From contig DASXVN010000061.1 in NCBI GenBank assembly GCA_036504235.1, positions 1 to 44,551 of the forward strand: a stretch of 44,551 nt of DNA. Reading direction: 5' to 3'. Positions 7,287 through 15,996 of the stretch are shown here, piece by piece. Positions within the stretch are counted from its first letter, which is position 1. Each line of letters starts with the position of its first letter. Under the pieces are notes generated by a model, which saw only the letters and a program-made list of their open reading frames with translations, was not told where the DNA came from and ran no database searches. Source of the stretch: Zipacnadum sp036504235. GTDB taxonomy: Bacteria > Armatimonadota > Zipacnadia > Zipacnadales > Zipacnadaceae. The position numbers and the translations under genes are program-made.

Positions 7287-8624
7287 TTAGCCTCCGCTGG
7301 AGACCTGGACCGCGCTCAGGCGCAGGCTGGGCATAACCCGGCCCGGCTCGGAGCGATAGTCCGAGGAGACCGCGTCGATCCCCGCGGTCAGGTCCAGCAC
7401 GTTGCCGCCGATCATGGTGGACTCCACCGGGTAGGTGAGCTGGCCCTTCTCGATCTTGAAGCCGAAGTCCACCGTCGCCGACAGGTCGCCGCTGATGGCG
7501 TCGGCGCTCATCCCGGCGTCGTTGATGTAGATGCCCTCATCGATCTCGGCGATCAGTTCGGCGGCCAGGCGGTCACCGGGCTCCATGAGCACGTTGGAGG
7601 GCGAGATGCCGACCGCCGCGTCAAAACCGGAGCGGTAGGCATGCGCGGTGTTGGGCACCCCGGCCTTGTTCGCGGTGTAGGAGTTGTGCAGGTAGGTGGT
7701 CAGCACGCCCTGGTCAATCAGCGCGCGCGCCTGCTTGGGCACGCCCTCGCCGTCGGCGGCCATGCTGCTGATGCCGGCGGGGATGAAGGGGTCCTCCCGC
7801 ACCGTCAGCACCGCGGAGGCCACCGGCTCGCCCTGTTTACCGACCAGGTACGAGCGGTTGCGCTGCACACTCTCGGCGTTGGCGGCGGAGAGCAGCCCCA
7901 TGAGCAGCGAGTCGGCGCTGAGCGGCCCCAGCACCACCGGCATCCGCCCGGTCGGCACGGGCCGCGCGCCGAGGAAGGTCAGCGCCGCCCGCGTCGCGGC
8001 CGCGGCTACGCCCTCCGCCTGGAAGTCGGACAGGCGCCGGGCCACGTCAAACTCGTAGAAAGCCCCCACCTGCTCGTCGCGGCGAATCACCGCAAAGAAG
8101 CTGGTGCTCACCCGCGACCACTCGGTCTCGAGCCGCACCCCGGTGGAACTGGCCAGCGCGCGCCGCCCCCAGGTCACGTCCACGCCGCCGCTGAGGATCG
8201 CCTCCGCGGAAACGGCGCGGGCCTCCTCCAGCGCCTCCCGGCACCAGGTCACCGCCTGCTCGGCAGACAGCCCGGCGATCCGCTCGTCATAGAGGTTGGG
8301 GATGACCGGAATCGGCTGGGGGTCCGGCAACGCGACAAAATCGGAGTCCCCGTGCGTCGCCTGCGCCATCTCGGCCGCTTGCGCGCCGCAGGCCCGGGCC
8401 TCGCGGAGACTGGGATGCAGCAGGGTGGCGATGCCGCGGCCCCCCCGATGGTAGGCGCGCACGCCCAGCCCCATCTCGCGGGCGGTCTCGCACTCCCGGA
8501 GGCTGCTTTTCTCCACGCCGACGGAGATATCGCGGTAGCTGGCGCAGACGGCGTCCGCCCACTCCGCCCCGGCGGCCTGCGCCGCCGCCACCGCCGCTTC
8601 CGCCATTTCCATGAGTGTTGCCAC
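7287..8624 (-). CDS. TldE/PmbA family protein
   Basis: This 445-aa protein has the TldD/TldE fold and family blocks such as GVRAYHRGGRG (about 53-63), GRMPVVLGPLSADSLL and VPNTAHAYRSG. It lacks the HExxxH zinc motif of TldD, so it belongs with the non-catalytic TldE/PmbA side. In enterobacteria TldD and TldE form a metalloprotease that matures microcin B17 and degrades CcdA. No TldD partner is in this window, so the partner must be encoded elsewhere if the complex exists. The GTG start at 8624 is supported by AGGAAGGGG about 7 nt upstream. Confidence 0.88.
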   Translation of the reverse strand: MATLMEMAEAAVAAAQAAGAEWADAVCASYRDISVGVEKSSLRECETAREMGLGVRAYHRGGRGIATLLHPSLREARACGAQAAEMAQATHGDSDFVALPDPQPIPVIPNLYDERIAGLSAEQAVTWCREALEEARAVSAEAILSGGVDVTWGRRALASSTGVRLETEWSRVSTSFFAVIRRDEQVGAFYEFDVARRLSDFQAEGVAAAATRAALTFLGARPVPTGRMPVVLGPLSADSLLMGLLSAANAESVQRNRSYLVGKQGEPVASAVLTVREDPFIPAGISSMAADGEGVPKQARALIDQGVLTTYLHNSYTANKAGVPNTAHAYRSGFDAAVGISPSNVLMEPGDRLAAELIAEIDEGIYINDAGMSADAISGDLSATVDFGFKIEKGQLTYPVESTMIGGNVLDLTAGIDAVSSDYRSEPGRVMPSLRLSAVQVSSGG

Positions 8625-8710
8625 GGGTGTGCCCCTTCCTGTCGGGCTCTAGTAATCAGCGCCGGGTGACCAGTCCCCGGCGCCGCGATGTCGTCTCGTT
8701 ATGCGGTTGT

Positions 8711-9301
8711 CTACTGCGCGCTCACGCCGGCCACGAACCCGGCGGCACTCAGTTCCGCGCGCACCTTCTCCGCCTCCGCCTGGTCACTCCAGACGCCGAC
8801 GATGACCCGGTTATAGGTGGCGCCGCGCTGCTGCACCTGCACCACCTGCGCCTGGAAGCCGCGCTTTTCGAGGGACCGGCGCACCTTCTCCGCGCTGGCG
8901 GCGGTGGTGAAGGACCCCGCCGTGACCTGCCAGCCGGTGGTACCGGCCGTCGCGTCCGCGCCGGAGGCGGCCGGTTGCTCGGCCGCCGCGCCGGCGGCCG
9001 CCGCCGCGCTCTCCGCCGTGAGGTCGGCCTTCTCGCCCTCGGTGGCCGGGCGGGGGGTCATGTCCACCTGGGCCTGGCTCGGTGGGGGCGCCCCCTCGGT
9101 TACCGAGTTGCCCAGGGCGTTGGCCTGCTCCTGCTGCTTGATCTCCACGCGCTGGGAGGTGATGGCCTCGCCGAGCTGCCGGCCGACCCAGTTGCGGCCC
9201 AGTCCGTAGCTCACCAGGCCGGCCACCAGGCATAGAACCAGCGTAATCAGCCAGAAACTCGCGGCCTCGCGGCCCTCGCGCCAGTCGTTGAACCTACCCA
9301 A
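8711..9301 (-). CDS. SPOR-domain membrane protein
   Basis: This 196-aa protein has a short cytoplasmic N-terminus, one membrane helix (about 15-37), and an Ala/Glu-rich linker (about 45-120). A C-terminal SPOR domain (about 121-196) starts at GWQVTAGSFTTAASAEKVRRSL. SPOR domains bind peptidoglycan strands stripped of stem peptides and often target proteins to the division site; that role is inferred here. The start is TTG at 9301, with GAGGA 9 nt or more upstream. The gap to the tldE-like gene is 86 nt. A candidate promoter lies at 9356-9385. Confidence 0.85.
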   Translation of the reverse strand: MGRFNDWREGREAASFWLITLVLCLVAGLVSYGLGRNWVGRQLGEAITSQRVEIKQQEQANALGNSVTEGAPPPSQAQVDMTPRPATEGEKADLTAESAAAAAGAAAEQPAASGADATAGTTGWQVTAGSFTTAASAEKVRRSLEKRGFQAQVVQVQQRGATYNRVIVGVWSDQAEAEKVRAELSAAGFVAGVSAQ

Positions 9302-9355
9302 AATAAGCGTCCTCTCCGCCCATACTGCGGCCGCCGCGGGGCAGCGCGCAGGCTG

Positions 9356-9385
9356 ATTCTATCACGAACCGTCAGCCGGCGACAA
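9356..9385 (-). promoter_or_regulatory. Candidate promoter for SPOR-tldE-trpF
   Basis: Reading the minus strand: TTGTCG (9380-9385), an 18-nt spacer, and TAGAAT (9356-9361, 5 of 6 consensus). TGA directly before the -10 gives an extended -10, and that TGA is also the stop codon of the GH42-like gene. The -35 lies inside that gene's end. Confidence 0.45.
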
Positions 9386-11857
9386 GGGCGGCCCGCCGGG
9401 CGCAATCTCGATCCGGGCCCGCCGCACGTTGAGCGGCAGCAGCAGGACCCCGTCCTCGTTGGCCGCGACGGTGCTGACCAGCGGCGCGCCGAAGCCGCGA
9501 TCCACGGTCACGGTGTGCCAGGACCCCGGCGCCACGCGGTACTCCCCGTCGCTGACCGCCACCTGCAGGTCCACCGCCTGCCCCGCGCTGAACGTGCGGT
9601 GGCGCTGCAAGTCTCGGCTCACCAGCGCGCCGGGACCGGCCACCTCCAGGGAAATCCCCGCCGCGGAGTAGCTGTTCAGAAAGGCGAGCGCTGTGCTCCC
9701 CAGCGGCTGCACCGCCACCGGCCGGCAGGGCGCGGTCAGCAACTGGCCCGCCGCCAGGTCCCAAGTAAGCCGCAGCGCCGCGGGCCCGACCAGCCGCCCC
9801 GGCAGCGGCGCCACCTGCGCCAGCGCCCCGTCGTAGAGGCGGTTATCGTCGCTCAGCGCCGTGACCAGCGCCGTCTGGGCGCGGTCGGTAACGTTCAGCA
9901 GACTGACCGACTCTTCCCCCGGGCAGAACTCCACCGGCGCCCCGCCCGCTGACCGATCGAGCTGGAACCGGGCCCGCGGGGCCCACAAATCGTTGTGGAA
10001 AGCGGCGAACAGGGGGTCGCTCGGGTCCCAGCGCGCCCACAGGGTGGTCGTGCAGTACAGCGCCCACCCCTGGCCGTAGGGCTGAGCCATCAGGCCCGCG
10101 AACTGGGTGGAGCGCTGCTGCTCGGCGAGTTGCGCGGCGCGCAGGGCGGCATTCCCCTGTCCCGGCGGCGCGGCCGGGGCGGGCTGCTTGACCAGAGCGG
10201 TGATGACCCCCAGGGGCCGGGCGCCGGGGGCCAGATTCACGAACCCCATCAGCCCCTCGAAGGTCCAGGTCCGCAGCTCGTTTGGTGTGCCGGTGAAACG
10301 CTCCGGCCGCGGCTTGGCAAACCCGCGGGTATGCGCGGGCGGGATCAGGGAGGGGAAGACCGGGCTGGGCGCGTTGAAATTGAGGTCGCCGGCGCGCGTG
10401 TCGAGCGCCCCGAAAGCGGTCACGCCGCAGATCCGGGCCAGGTCCGGCGGCAGCGCCAGCCAGGCCCCGGTCTCGAAAAGCCCCGCGCCCAGATCGCAGA
10501 CGAAGCGACCGCCGCGCTCCACATACGTGCGGAGCTTGCCCTGCACCTCCGGCGGCAGGCGCAAGGCGGTCGGAGCCAGGATCGCGCTGTAGCCCCCCAG
10601 GTCAGCGCTAACCAACTGGTCGCGGCTCAGATAGTCCACCAAACCGTAGCAGCCGCCCAGCCTTAGCGTCTGCATCAGCAGGCTGGGCTCCCCGGGCGCC
10701 AGGCCCGCTAGATACCCGTAGACCGGCAGCTTCTCCACCGCCAGCCCCTCCGCATAGGGCTCATAGAGAATGGCCAACCGGCAACGCGGGCGGACGCAGA
10801 AGGCCCCGGCCACGGAGCGCAGCGCCGCCGTCAGCTTCTCGGTCACGTCCGCCGAACTGGGGTTGTCGCGCAGGCGCGTGAGGCCGTCCACCGCCGCGCC
10901 GCGCGCCCCGTGCAGAGCCGCCTCCCGCAGCCAGCGCGCCAGGGTCCGGCCGGTCGCATAGTTGGGGTCCGGGGGCACGGGCAGGCGCAGGCTGGGGACG
11001 ACCTCCCGGGCGCCACCCTGCCGGGCCAGGTCCACCGCCTGCACGTTCTGCGAGAGCAGGTCCGCCTCCAGCACCTCGACCGGCATCTCTGGAACCACGT
11101 AGCGGTAGCTGTCCGGGACCGAGACCAAGGAGCGGTATAGCGCGAGCCGCCCGGTGAACAGCGGCCGCGTGGGGTCCAGCCCGCGCACCTCGTCGGCCCA
11201 GAAAGCCAGCAGCCGGTGCAGCCCGTCGGCCTGGAAGTCCGCGACCTCTATCGAGGCGCGCCCCACGGCAAAAGGCTGCTGCGCGTCGAGGGCCCGCGCG
11301 GTGGTCGGCGTGATGTCGCCCCACGTCGGAAACGCGCTGCCCCAGGCCGCGTTGAGCGCCGGCAGCGAGGGGTAGCGCGTCTGCAGGAAGGCCTGAAAAT
11401 CGGTGGGAGTGAGCTGCAGCTCGCGCTCCGGATAGTCGGCAACCGCCCAGGCATCCACGCCCGGCTCGGCCTGCAACTGCCGGACTACGGTGCGCAGGCG
11501 CGCCCCGGCGTCCTCGCGGAACGCCGGGTCCCAGGGGTCGGCGGGCTGCTTAGCGGAGAGACAGGGAAGGGCGATGATGACCTGCAGACCGGCCTGATGC
11601 GCGGTCGCGACTACCCGGCGGCAGTCTTCGAGATCGGAAACGGAGGTGGTGACGGGCAGGTAGAGGGTAGTCAGGCCCAGGCGCAGAGCGGTCTCGGGGG
11701 CCGCGCTGCCCTGCAGACCGTACAGCCAGGTCCACTGGCGAGCGTCCGGCGGCGCGGTGGCCGCGCCCCCGGTCAGCGGGAGCGGCTGAGCGCCGACCGC
11801 CGCGCCCCCCAGCAGCCAACCGGCCAGCAGCAGCAGTCTAAGCGCTGGGCTCCTCAC
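9362..11857 (-). CDS. Secreted GH42-like (beta-galactosidase-fold) protein
   Basis: An 831-aa exported protein. Residues about 1-24 are a signal peptide (VRSPALRLLLLAGWLLGG, then AVGAQ). The body resembles glycoside hydrolase family 42: a TIM-barrel part with QAFLQTRYPSLPALNAAWG (about 155-173), then a GATase-like trimerisation domain with GGYSAILAPTALRLPPEVQ. The usual Asn-Glu acid/base site corresponds to AWAVADYPER (about 136-145) and is not conserved, so activity may be lost or changed. GTG at 11857 is chosen because GGAG lies 7 nt upstream and it opens the signal peptide; longer in-frame readings run back into rnc. It overlaps rnc by 20 nt and is the last gene of the lipid operon. Its role there is unknown. 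Confidence 0.7.
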   Translation of the reverse strand: MRSPALRLLLLAGWLLGGAAVGAQPLPLTGGAATAPPDARQWTWLYGLQGSAAPETALRLGLTTLYLPVTTSVSDLEDCRRVVATAHQAGLQVIIALPCLSAKQPADPWDPAFREDAGARLRTVVRQLQAEPGVDAWAVADYPERELQLTPTDFQAFLQTRYPSLPALNAAWGSAFPTWGDITPTTARALDAQQPFAVGRASIEVADFQADGLHRLLAFWADEVRGLDPTRPLFTGRLALYRSLVSVPDSYRYVVPEMPVEVLEADLLSQNVQAVDLARQGGAREVVPSLRLPVPPDPNYATGRTLARWLREAALHGARGAAVDGLTRLRDNPSSADVTEKLTAALRSVAGAFCVRPRCRLAILYEPYAEGLAVEKLPVYGYLAGLAPGEPSLLMQTLRLGGCYGLVDYLSRDQLVSADLGGYSAILAPTALRLPPEVQGKLRTYVERGGRFVCDLGAGLFETGAWLALPPDLARICGVTAFGALDTRAGDLNFNAPSPVFPSLIPPAHTRGFAKPRPERFTGTPNELRTWTFEGLMGFVNLAPGARPLGVITALVKQPAPAAPPGQGNAALRAAQLAEQQRSTQFAGLMAQPYGQGWALYCTTTLWARWDPSDPLFAAFHNDLWAPRARFQLDRSAGGAPVEFCPGEESVSLLNVTDRAQTALVTALSDDNRLYDGALAQVAPLPGRLVGPAALRLTWDLAAGQLLTAPCRPVAVQPLGSTALAFLNSYSAAGISLEVAGPGALVSRDLQRHRTFSAGQAVDLQVAVSDGEYRVAPGSWHTVTVDRGFGAPLVSTVAANEDGVLLLPLNVRRARIEIAPGGPPLSPADGS

Positions 11858-12593
11858 CGGAAGTCTCCGCCTCCCCCACCGCCCGCAGCAACGGAATCCA
11901 TGCCTCCCGGTGCTCCAGGGCCTCCTGCGCGGCGCGTTGCTCCGCGCCCCGTTTGCTGTGCCCCTCGCCGCGCCCCAGAAGCTGCTCGCCGAAGCGGACC
12001 TCCGCCTCGAACATCCGCTCATGCGGGGGCCCAGTGGTCCGCACCGTCTCATAGACCGGCAGCGCCTTCACGTAAGACTGCACGGCCTCCTGAAGCTGGC
12101 TCTTGTAGTCGAAATCGTCGGTGTGCGCCTCCTGCCGCAGCAGGGGGCCAAATTGGGTGAGGACAAACTCGCGGGCCGCCGGCCATTCGCCGGCGAGATA
12201 GATCGCGCCGATGAGCGCCTCCATGGCGTCCGCCAGCAGCGAGGCCTTGCGCCGGCCGCCGGTCTCTTCCTCGCCGCGCCCCAGCAGAAGCATGTCCCCC
12301 AACCCCAGGCCGCCCGCGACCTGCGCCAGGGTGCTCTTGCGCACCAGCGCGGCCTTATGCCGGGTCAGTTCGCCCTCCGGGTCCTCCGGGTAGTGCTCGT
12401 ACAGGTACTCCGCGATGATCAAGTCGAGGACTGCGTCGCCCAGCAACTCCAGTCGCTGGTTGGAGCTGGCCGCGGGCTGCTGGTGCTCCCGGACATACGA
12501 GGGATGGGAGAAAGCCTGCCGCAGGAGGCTCTCCTCCATGCACGGCAGGCTATGTTCACTCATGAAGCGACTCCACTTGTCGTCTGCTGCCAT
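11838..12593 (-). CDS. rnc: Ribonuclease III
   Basis: Double-strand-specific endoribonuclease for rRNA and mRNA processing. The 251 aa hold a catalytic domain (about 1-155) with signature NQRLELLGDAVLDLI and the second acidic motif DAMEALIGAIYL. A C-terminal dsRNA-binding domain follows (about 165-240) and contains KSQLQEAVQ and GEGHSKRGAEQRAAQEAL. ATG at 12593 gives the family's usual spacing to LLRQAF. ATG at 12563 has a better ribosome-binding site (TGGAG, 7 nt) but would shorten the first helix. It starts 13 nt after fabF; fab-rnc adjacency is common in Terrabacteria. Confidence 0.95.
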   Translation of the reverse strand: MAADDKWSRFMSEHSLPCMEESLLRQAFSHPSYVREHQQPAASSNQRLELLGDAVLDLIIAEYLYEHYPEDPEGELTRHKAALVRKSTLAQVAGGLGLGDMLLLGRGEEETGGRRKASLLADAMEALIGAIYLAGEWPAAREFVLTQFGPLLRQEAHTDDFDYKSQLQEAVQSYVKALPVYETVRTTGPPHERMFEAEVRFGEQLLGRGEGHSKRGAEQRAAQEALEHREAWIPLLRAVGEAETSGEEPSA

Positions 12594-12606
12594 AACTACT
12601 CGCCGC

Positions 12607-13839
12607 TCAGTCCGGGGGAGGCCCCACTACGAGGACGGCATTGTGCCCCCCGAAACCGAAGGAATTGGACAAAGCGATCTCCACCTGCGCGGCCCGGGGC
12701 GCTTCGCGCACCAGGTCAAGGCCGAGGTCGGGATCAGGATGGTCGCAGTTGACCGTATGCGGGATGAGCCCCTCGCGGATCGTCTGGATGCACACCAGCG
12801 CCTCCGTGGCTCCGGCGGCGCCCAGCAGATGGCCGTGCACCGGCTTGGTCGAGGACACCGGCACGCTGTCGCCCACCACCTGGCGAATGGCCATAGCCTC
12901 CATGGCGTCGCCCTCCTGCGTCCCGGGGGCGTGCGCGTTGACGTAGTCCACGTCCGAGGCCTCGACGCCGGCATCCTGCAAAGCAGCGCGCATCGCGGCG
13001 GCCGCGCCGCTGCCGTCGGGACGGGGCGCGGTCATGTGGTAGGCGTCGCCGCTCATGCCGTAGCCGAGCACCTCGCCCCAGATCTTGGCCCCGCGGGCGC
13101 GAGCGCCCTCCAGTTCCTCGAGGATGACGGTAGCCCCGCCCTCACCCATCACAAACCCGTCGCGGTCCACATCGAAGGGGCGGCAGGCGTGCTCGGGATC
13201 GTCATTGCGACGCGACATGGCCTTGGCGGCCACGAAGCCGGCAAACCCGCTGGGGGTGATGCCTGCCTCCGCACCGCCGGCGAGGAACGCGTCGGCCCGG
13301 CCCAGCCGGATCAAGTCCGTGGCCAGACCAATGGCGTGGGTGGAGGTGGCGCAGGCCGTGGTCACCGAGAGATTCGGACCCCGCGCATCGGTCATCATGG
13401 AGGCCATGCCGGCCAGCATATTGCTGATCAGCATGGGGATCATGAAGGGGGAAACGCGGGTCGGTCCGCCCCGCACCAGGCGCGTATGCTGCTCCTCCCA
13501 GGTGGCCATGCCGCCGATGCCGGAGCTCAGCAGCACCCCGACACGGTCGCGATTGGCCGCCGTTATCTCCAGGCCGGAGTCAGCCATGGCTCGCACCACC
13601 GAGGCCAGCCCCAACTGGGTGAAGCGGTCGGCCCGCTTGGCCAGCTTGGGGTCCATGTACTCGGTGGGATCGAAGCCCTGGACCTCCGCGGCGATGCGCG
13701 TCGCCCAGTCGGTGACGTCAAAGAGCGTCACCTCGCGGATGCCGGAGCGCCCTTGGAGGCAAGCCTCCCACAGGCTATCCAAGTCGGTGCCCACCGGGCT
13801 AATGACCCCGACTCCCGTAATAACTACACGTCTGTTCAT
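12607..13839 (-). CDS. fabF: 3-oxoacyl-ACP synthase II
   Basis: Condensing enzyme that extends acyl-ACP with malonyl-ACP in type II fatty-acid synthesis. The 410 aa match FabF. The catalytic triad is Cys163 (VTTACATSTHAIG), His303 (NAHAPGT) and His337 (STKPVHGHLLGAAGA). The active-site loop reads NAHAPGTQEGD where most FabF have NAHGTST, a notable variation that leaves the His intact. ATG at 13839 has CGGAG about 10 nt upstream. It follows acpP by 34 nt. Confidence 0.95.
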   Translation of the reverse strand: MNRRVVITGVGVISPVGTDLDSLWEACLQGRSGIREVTLFDVTDWATRIAAEVQGFDPTEYMDPKLAKRADRFTQLGLASVVRAMADSGLEITAANRDRVGVLLSSGIGGMATWEEQHTRLVRGGPTRVSPFMIPMLISNMLAGMASMMTDARGPNLSVTTACATSTHAIGLATDLIRLGRADAFLAGGAEAGITPSGFAGFVAAKAMSRRNDDPEHACRPFDVDRDGFVMGEGGATVILEELEGARARGAKIWGEVLGYGMSGDAYHMTAPRPDGSGAAAAMRAALQDAGVEASDVDYVNAHAPGTQEGDAMEAMAIRQVVGDSVPVSSTKPVHGHLLGAAGATEALVCIQTIREGLIPHTVNCDHPDPDLGLDLVREAPRAAQVEIALSNSFGFGGHNAVLVVGPPPD

Positions 13840-13873
13840 GAATTACGTCTCCGTTGAGAGAGTAAGCCGACGC

Positions 13874-14110
13874 CTAGCTGACGTTCTTGGCTTCCAGGTA
13901 GCGTACCGCATCGCCGACCGTGCGGATCTTCTCGGCGTCCTCTTCGGGGATCTCTACGTCGAACTCGTCCTCGAGGGCCATGACCAGTTCCACGACATCC
14001 AGGGAATCGGCGCTCAGATCACCGTCAAAACTCGCATCTTCGGTAACCTTGCTCTCCGGGACGGACAGCTCCCGCACGATAACGTCTCGCACCTTCTCAT
14101 ACAACGCCAT
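13874..14110 (-). CDS. acpP: Acyl carrier protein
   Basis: A 78-aa acidic four-helix carrier that holds growing acyl chains on a phosphopantetheine arm at Ser36 in the ADSLDVVEL motif. ATG at 14110 is preferred over GTG at 14119 because GGAGGTGA sits about 6 nt upstream of the ATG and overlaps the GTG. It lies between fabG and fabF as in many bacteria. A candidate promoter of its own lies just upstream, which would fit the high demand for ACP. Confidence 0.96.
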   Translation of the reverse strand: MALYEKVRDVIVRELSVPESKVTEDASFDGDLSADSLDVVELVMALEDEFDVEIPEEDAEKIRTVGDAVRYLEAKNVS

Positions 14111-14126
14111 ACAACTCACCTCCGAG

Positions 14127-14155
14127 ATTTATGAACGACCTTACGATTATCTCAA
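14127..14155 (-). promoter_or_regulatory. Candidate internal promoter for acpP
   Basis: On the minus strand TTGAGA (14150-14155, 5 of 6) is followed after 16 nt by CATAAA (14128-14133, 4 of 6); ATAAAT with a 17-nt spacer is an alternative register. This 66-nt spacer is AT-rich compared with its surroundings. Confidence 0.4.
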
Positions 14156-14176
14156 GTCTACGTCGAGTTTGCAGTC

Positions 14177-14917
14177 CTACATTACCATACCACCGTCCAC
14201 CACGAGCACCTGTCCGGTGACGTAGGTGGAGGCGGGTCCGACCAGAAAACTCACGGCGGCGGCCACATCTTCCGCGGTTCCGGCGCGCGCCAGGGGGATC
14301 CGCGTGATCCACTGAGCGCGCACGTCCTCGGGCAGTTGGTCGGTCATCGCCGTGGCGATGAAGCCGGGGGCCACCGCGTTGCAGGTCAGGCCGCGGGAGG
14401 CCAGCTCCAGAGCGGTGGTCTTGGTCAGGGCGATCAGCCCGCCCTTGGAGGCGGAGTAGTTGGCCTGACCGGGATTGCCGGTGATGCCCGCCACCGAAGC
14501 CATGTTGACGATGCGCCCGTAGCGGGCCTTCATCATCGGCCGCGCCGCCACCTTCGTGCAGTTAAAGGCGCCCTTGAGGTTCACGTCGAGCACCAGGTCC
14601 CACTGCGCTTCCTTCATGCGGATGAGCAGGCCGTCGCGGGTCACGCCCGCGTTGTTGATGAGCATGTCCAGGCGGCCCCAACGGGCCATGACCGCCTCGA
14701 CCATCTCCTCAACCTGCGTCTCGTCCACCACGTTCGCGCCGTGGAAGATGGCCTCGCGACCCAGCGCCTCGATGTCCTTCACCGTCGCGGCGCCGGCCTC
14801 GGCGTCCACGTCGTTGATCACGATATTAGCGCCCTGCGCGGCGAGCGAGAGCGCGATAGCGCGGCCGATGCCGCGGCCGGATCCGGTCACGAGTGCGACT
14901 TGGTCAGTCAAAGACAA
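14177..14917 (-). CDS. fabG: 3-oxoacyl-ACP reductase
   Basis: NADPH-dependent short-chain dehydrogenase that reduces 3-oxoacyl-ACP. The 246 aa include cofactor motif TGSGRGIG (about 11-18), NNAG (about 88-91), and the catalytic Ser of NMASVAG with Tyr and Lys of YSASK. The TTG start at 14917 is supported by GGGAGGA about 7 nt upstream. The 16-nt leader is nearly identical to that of the acyl-CoA dehydrogenase gene at 19936. The spacer before it, after fabD, carries a family 1 repeat. Confidence 0.96.
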   Translation of the reverse strand: MSLTDQVALVTGSGRGIGRAIALSLAAQGANIVINDVDAEAGAATVKDIEALGREAIFHGANVVDETQVEEMVEAVMARWGRLDMLINNAGVTRDGLLIRMKEAQWDLVLDVNLKGAFNCTKVAARPMMKARYGRIVNMASVAGITGNPGQANYSASKGGLIALTKTTALELASRGLTCNAVAPGFIATAMTDQLPEDVRAQWITRIPLARAGTAEDVAAAVSFLVGPASTYVTGQVLVVDGGMVM

Positions 14918-14956
14918 GATGGGTCCTCCCTAGTTCGAGCGGTCAAGCCTCCCGCC

Positions 14957-15020
14957 GTTCTCCCCCCTCTCCTGCGCACTTGTACTCAAGTGCCCGGAGA
15001 GGGGGGCGGGGGGGTGAGGC
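14957..15020. repeat. GC-rich palindromic repeat, family 1 (copy D) between fabD and fabG
   Basis: The arms TTCTCCCCCCTCTCC and GGAGAGGGGGG...TGAGGC match copies A-C. The centre is a separate inverted repeat GCACTTG-TACT-CAAGTGC. This copy sits inside the operon and would be transcribed with it. Confidence 0.75.
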
Positions 15021-15027
15021 TCCCGCC

Positions 15028-15966
15028 CTATTCGGCCAGGCTCGCCAGCGCGGCCCGCACCCCGGCGGTGGTGGAGGTGCTGAGCGCCGTCGCTTCCGGG
15101 TCAATGCGTTTCATCAGCTTGGTAAGCACGTCGCCGGGGCCGACCTCGACAAAGCACTCCCCGCCGGCGGCGATCATCCGCCGCACGCTCTCAGTCCAGC
15201 GCACGCTGCCGGTAATCTGGCGAGCCAGCGCCTCTCGCAGCTCGGCGGCCGCCTGGCGCGGCTCGGCGTCAATATTGCTGACCACCGGCACCCGCGCGTC
15301 GTTCAGCGGAGCGGCCTCCAGCACCGGCGCCAGTTCCGCCGCGGCCGGAGCCATCAGCGGCGAGTGGAACGCGCCGCTCACCTTCAGCGGCAGGGCCCCG
15401 CGCGCCCCGGCGGCTTTGGCCAGCTCCCCGGCGCGAGCGACCGCCGCGGCTTCCCCGGAGATAACCACTTGCCCGGGGCTGTTATAGTTCGCCACGACCA
15501 CCAGGCCCTCCTGCGCCGCCTCGGACACTGCTTGCTCCACCGCGGCATCGTCCAAACCGATGATGGCGGCCATCGCCCCACCGGCGGTCGCGCCGGCCGT
15601 GGCCATGGCCAGACCGCGCGCCCGGACCAGTTGCAGCGCCGCGGGAAAACTCAACGCGCCGGCCGCGACCAGGGCGGAGTACTCGCCCAGCGAGTGCCCG
15701 GCGACCAGACTCGGCTCGACTCCCGCCTCCGCCAGCACTCGGGTAAGCGCCACCGAATGGGTCAGCAGCGCCGGCTGCGCATTCTCGGTCGCGGTCAGCG
15801 CCTCGGCCGGCCCCTCCCCCATGATCTGCGCCAGGTCCAGCCCGAGCGTCTCGTTGGCCTCGGCCAGCGTAGCGGCCACCACCGGAAAGTCGGCGGCCAG
15901 GTCAGCGGCCATGCCCACGAACTGCGAGCCCTGTCCCGGAAAAATGAAAACCAGCGTCTTGCTCAT
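15028..15966 (-). CDS. fabD: Malonyl-CoA:ACP transacylase
   Basis: Loads malonyl groups onto ACP. The 312 aa match the family. Visible are FPGQGSQ (about 9-15), the nucleophile Ser92 in GHSLGEYSAL, NYNSPGQVVISG, and the catalytic His in SGAFHSPLM. ATG at 15966 has no strong Shine-Dalgarno sequence, so initiation may rely on coupling from the upstream gene 30 nt away. It is followed by repeat copy D and fabG. Confidence 0.96.
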   Translation of the reverse strand: MSKTLVFIFPGQGSQFVGMAADLAADFPVVAATLAEANETLGLDLAQIMGEGPAEALTATENAQPALLTHSVALTRVLAEAGVEPSLVAGHSLGEYSALVAAGALSFPAALQLVRARGLAMATAGATAGGAMAAIIGLDDAAVEQAVSEAAQEGLVVVANYNSPGQVVISGEAAAVARAGELAKAAGARGALPLKVSGAFHSPLMAPAAAELAPVLEAAPLNDARVPVVSNIDAEPRQAAAELREALARQITGSVRWTESVRRMIAAGGECFVEVGPGDVLTKLMKRIDPEATALSTSTTAGVRAALASLAE

Positions 15967-15996
15967 AGCGATAAGGTCGGTCAGGCGGTCGCCCCG

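Noticed and set aside
11858..12052. N-terminal extension of the GH42-like protein into rnc
   Set aside because: The Arg/Ser/Cys-rich extension is the shadow of the RNase III frame. The GTG at 11857 has a ribosome-binding site and starts a signal peptide.
12415..13857. 480-residue open frame antisense to rnc and fabF
   Set aside because: Both sense genes carry intact catalytic motifs. The antisense product looks like translated reverse-complement noise.
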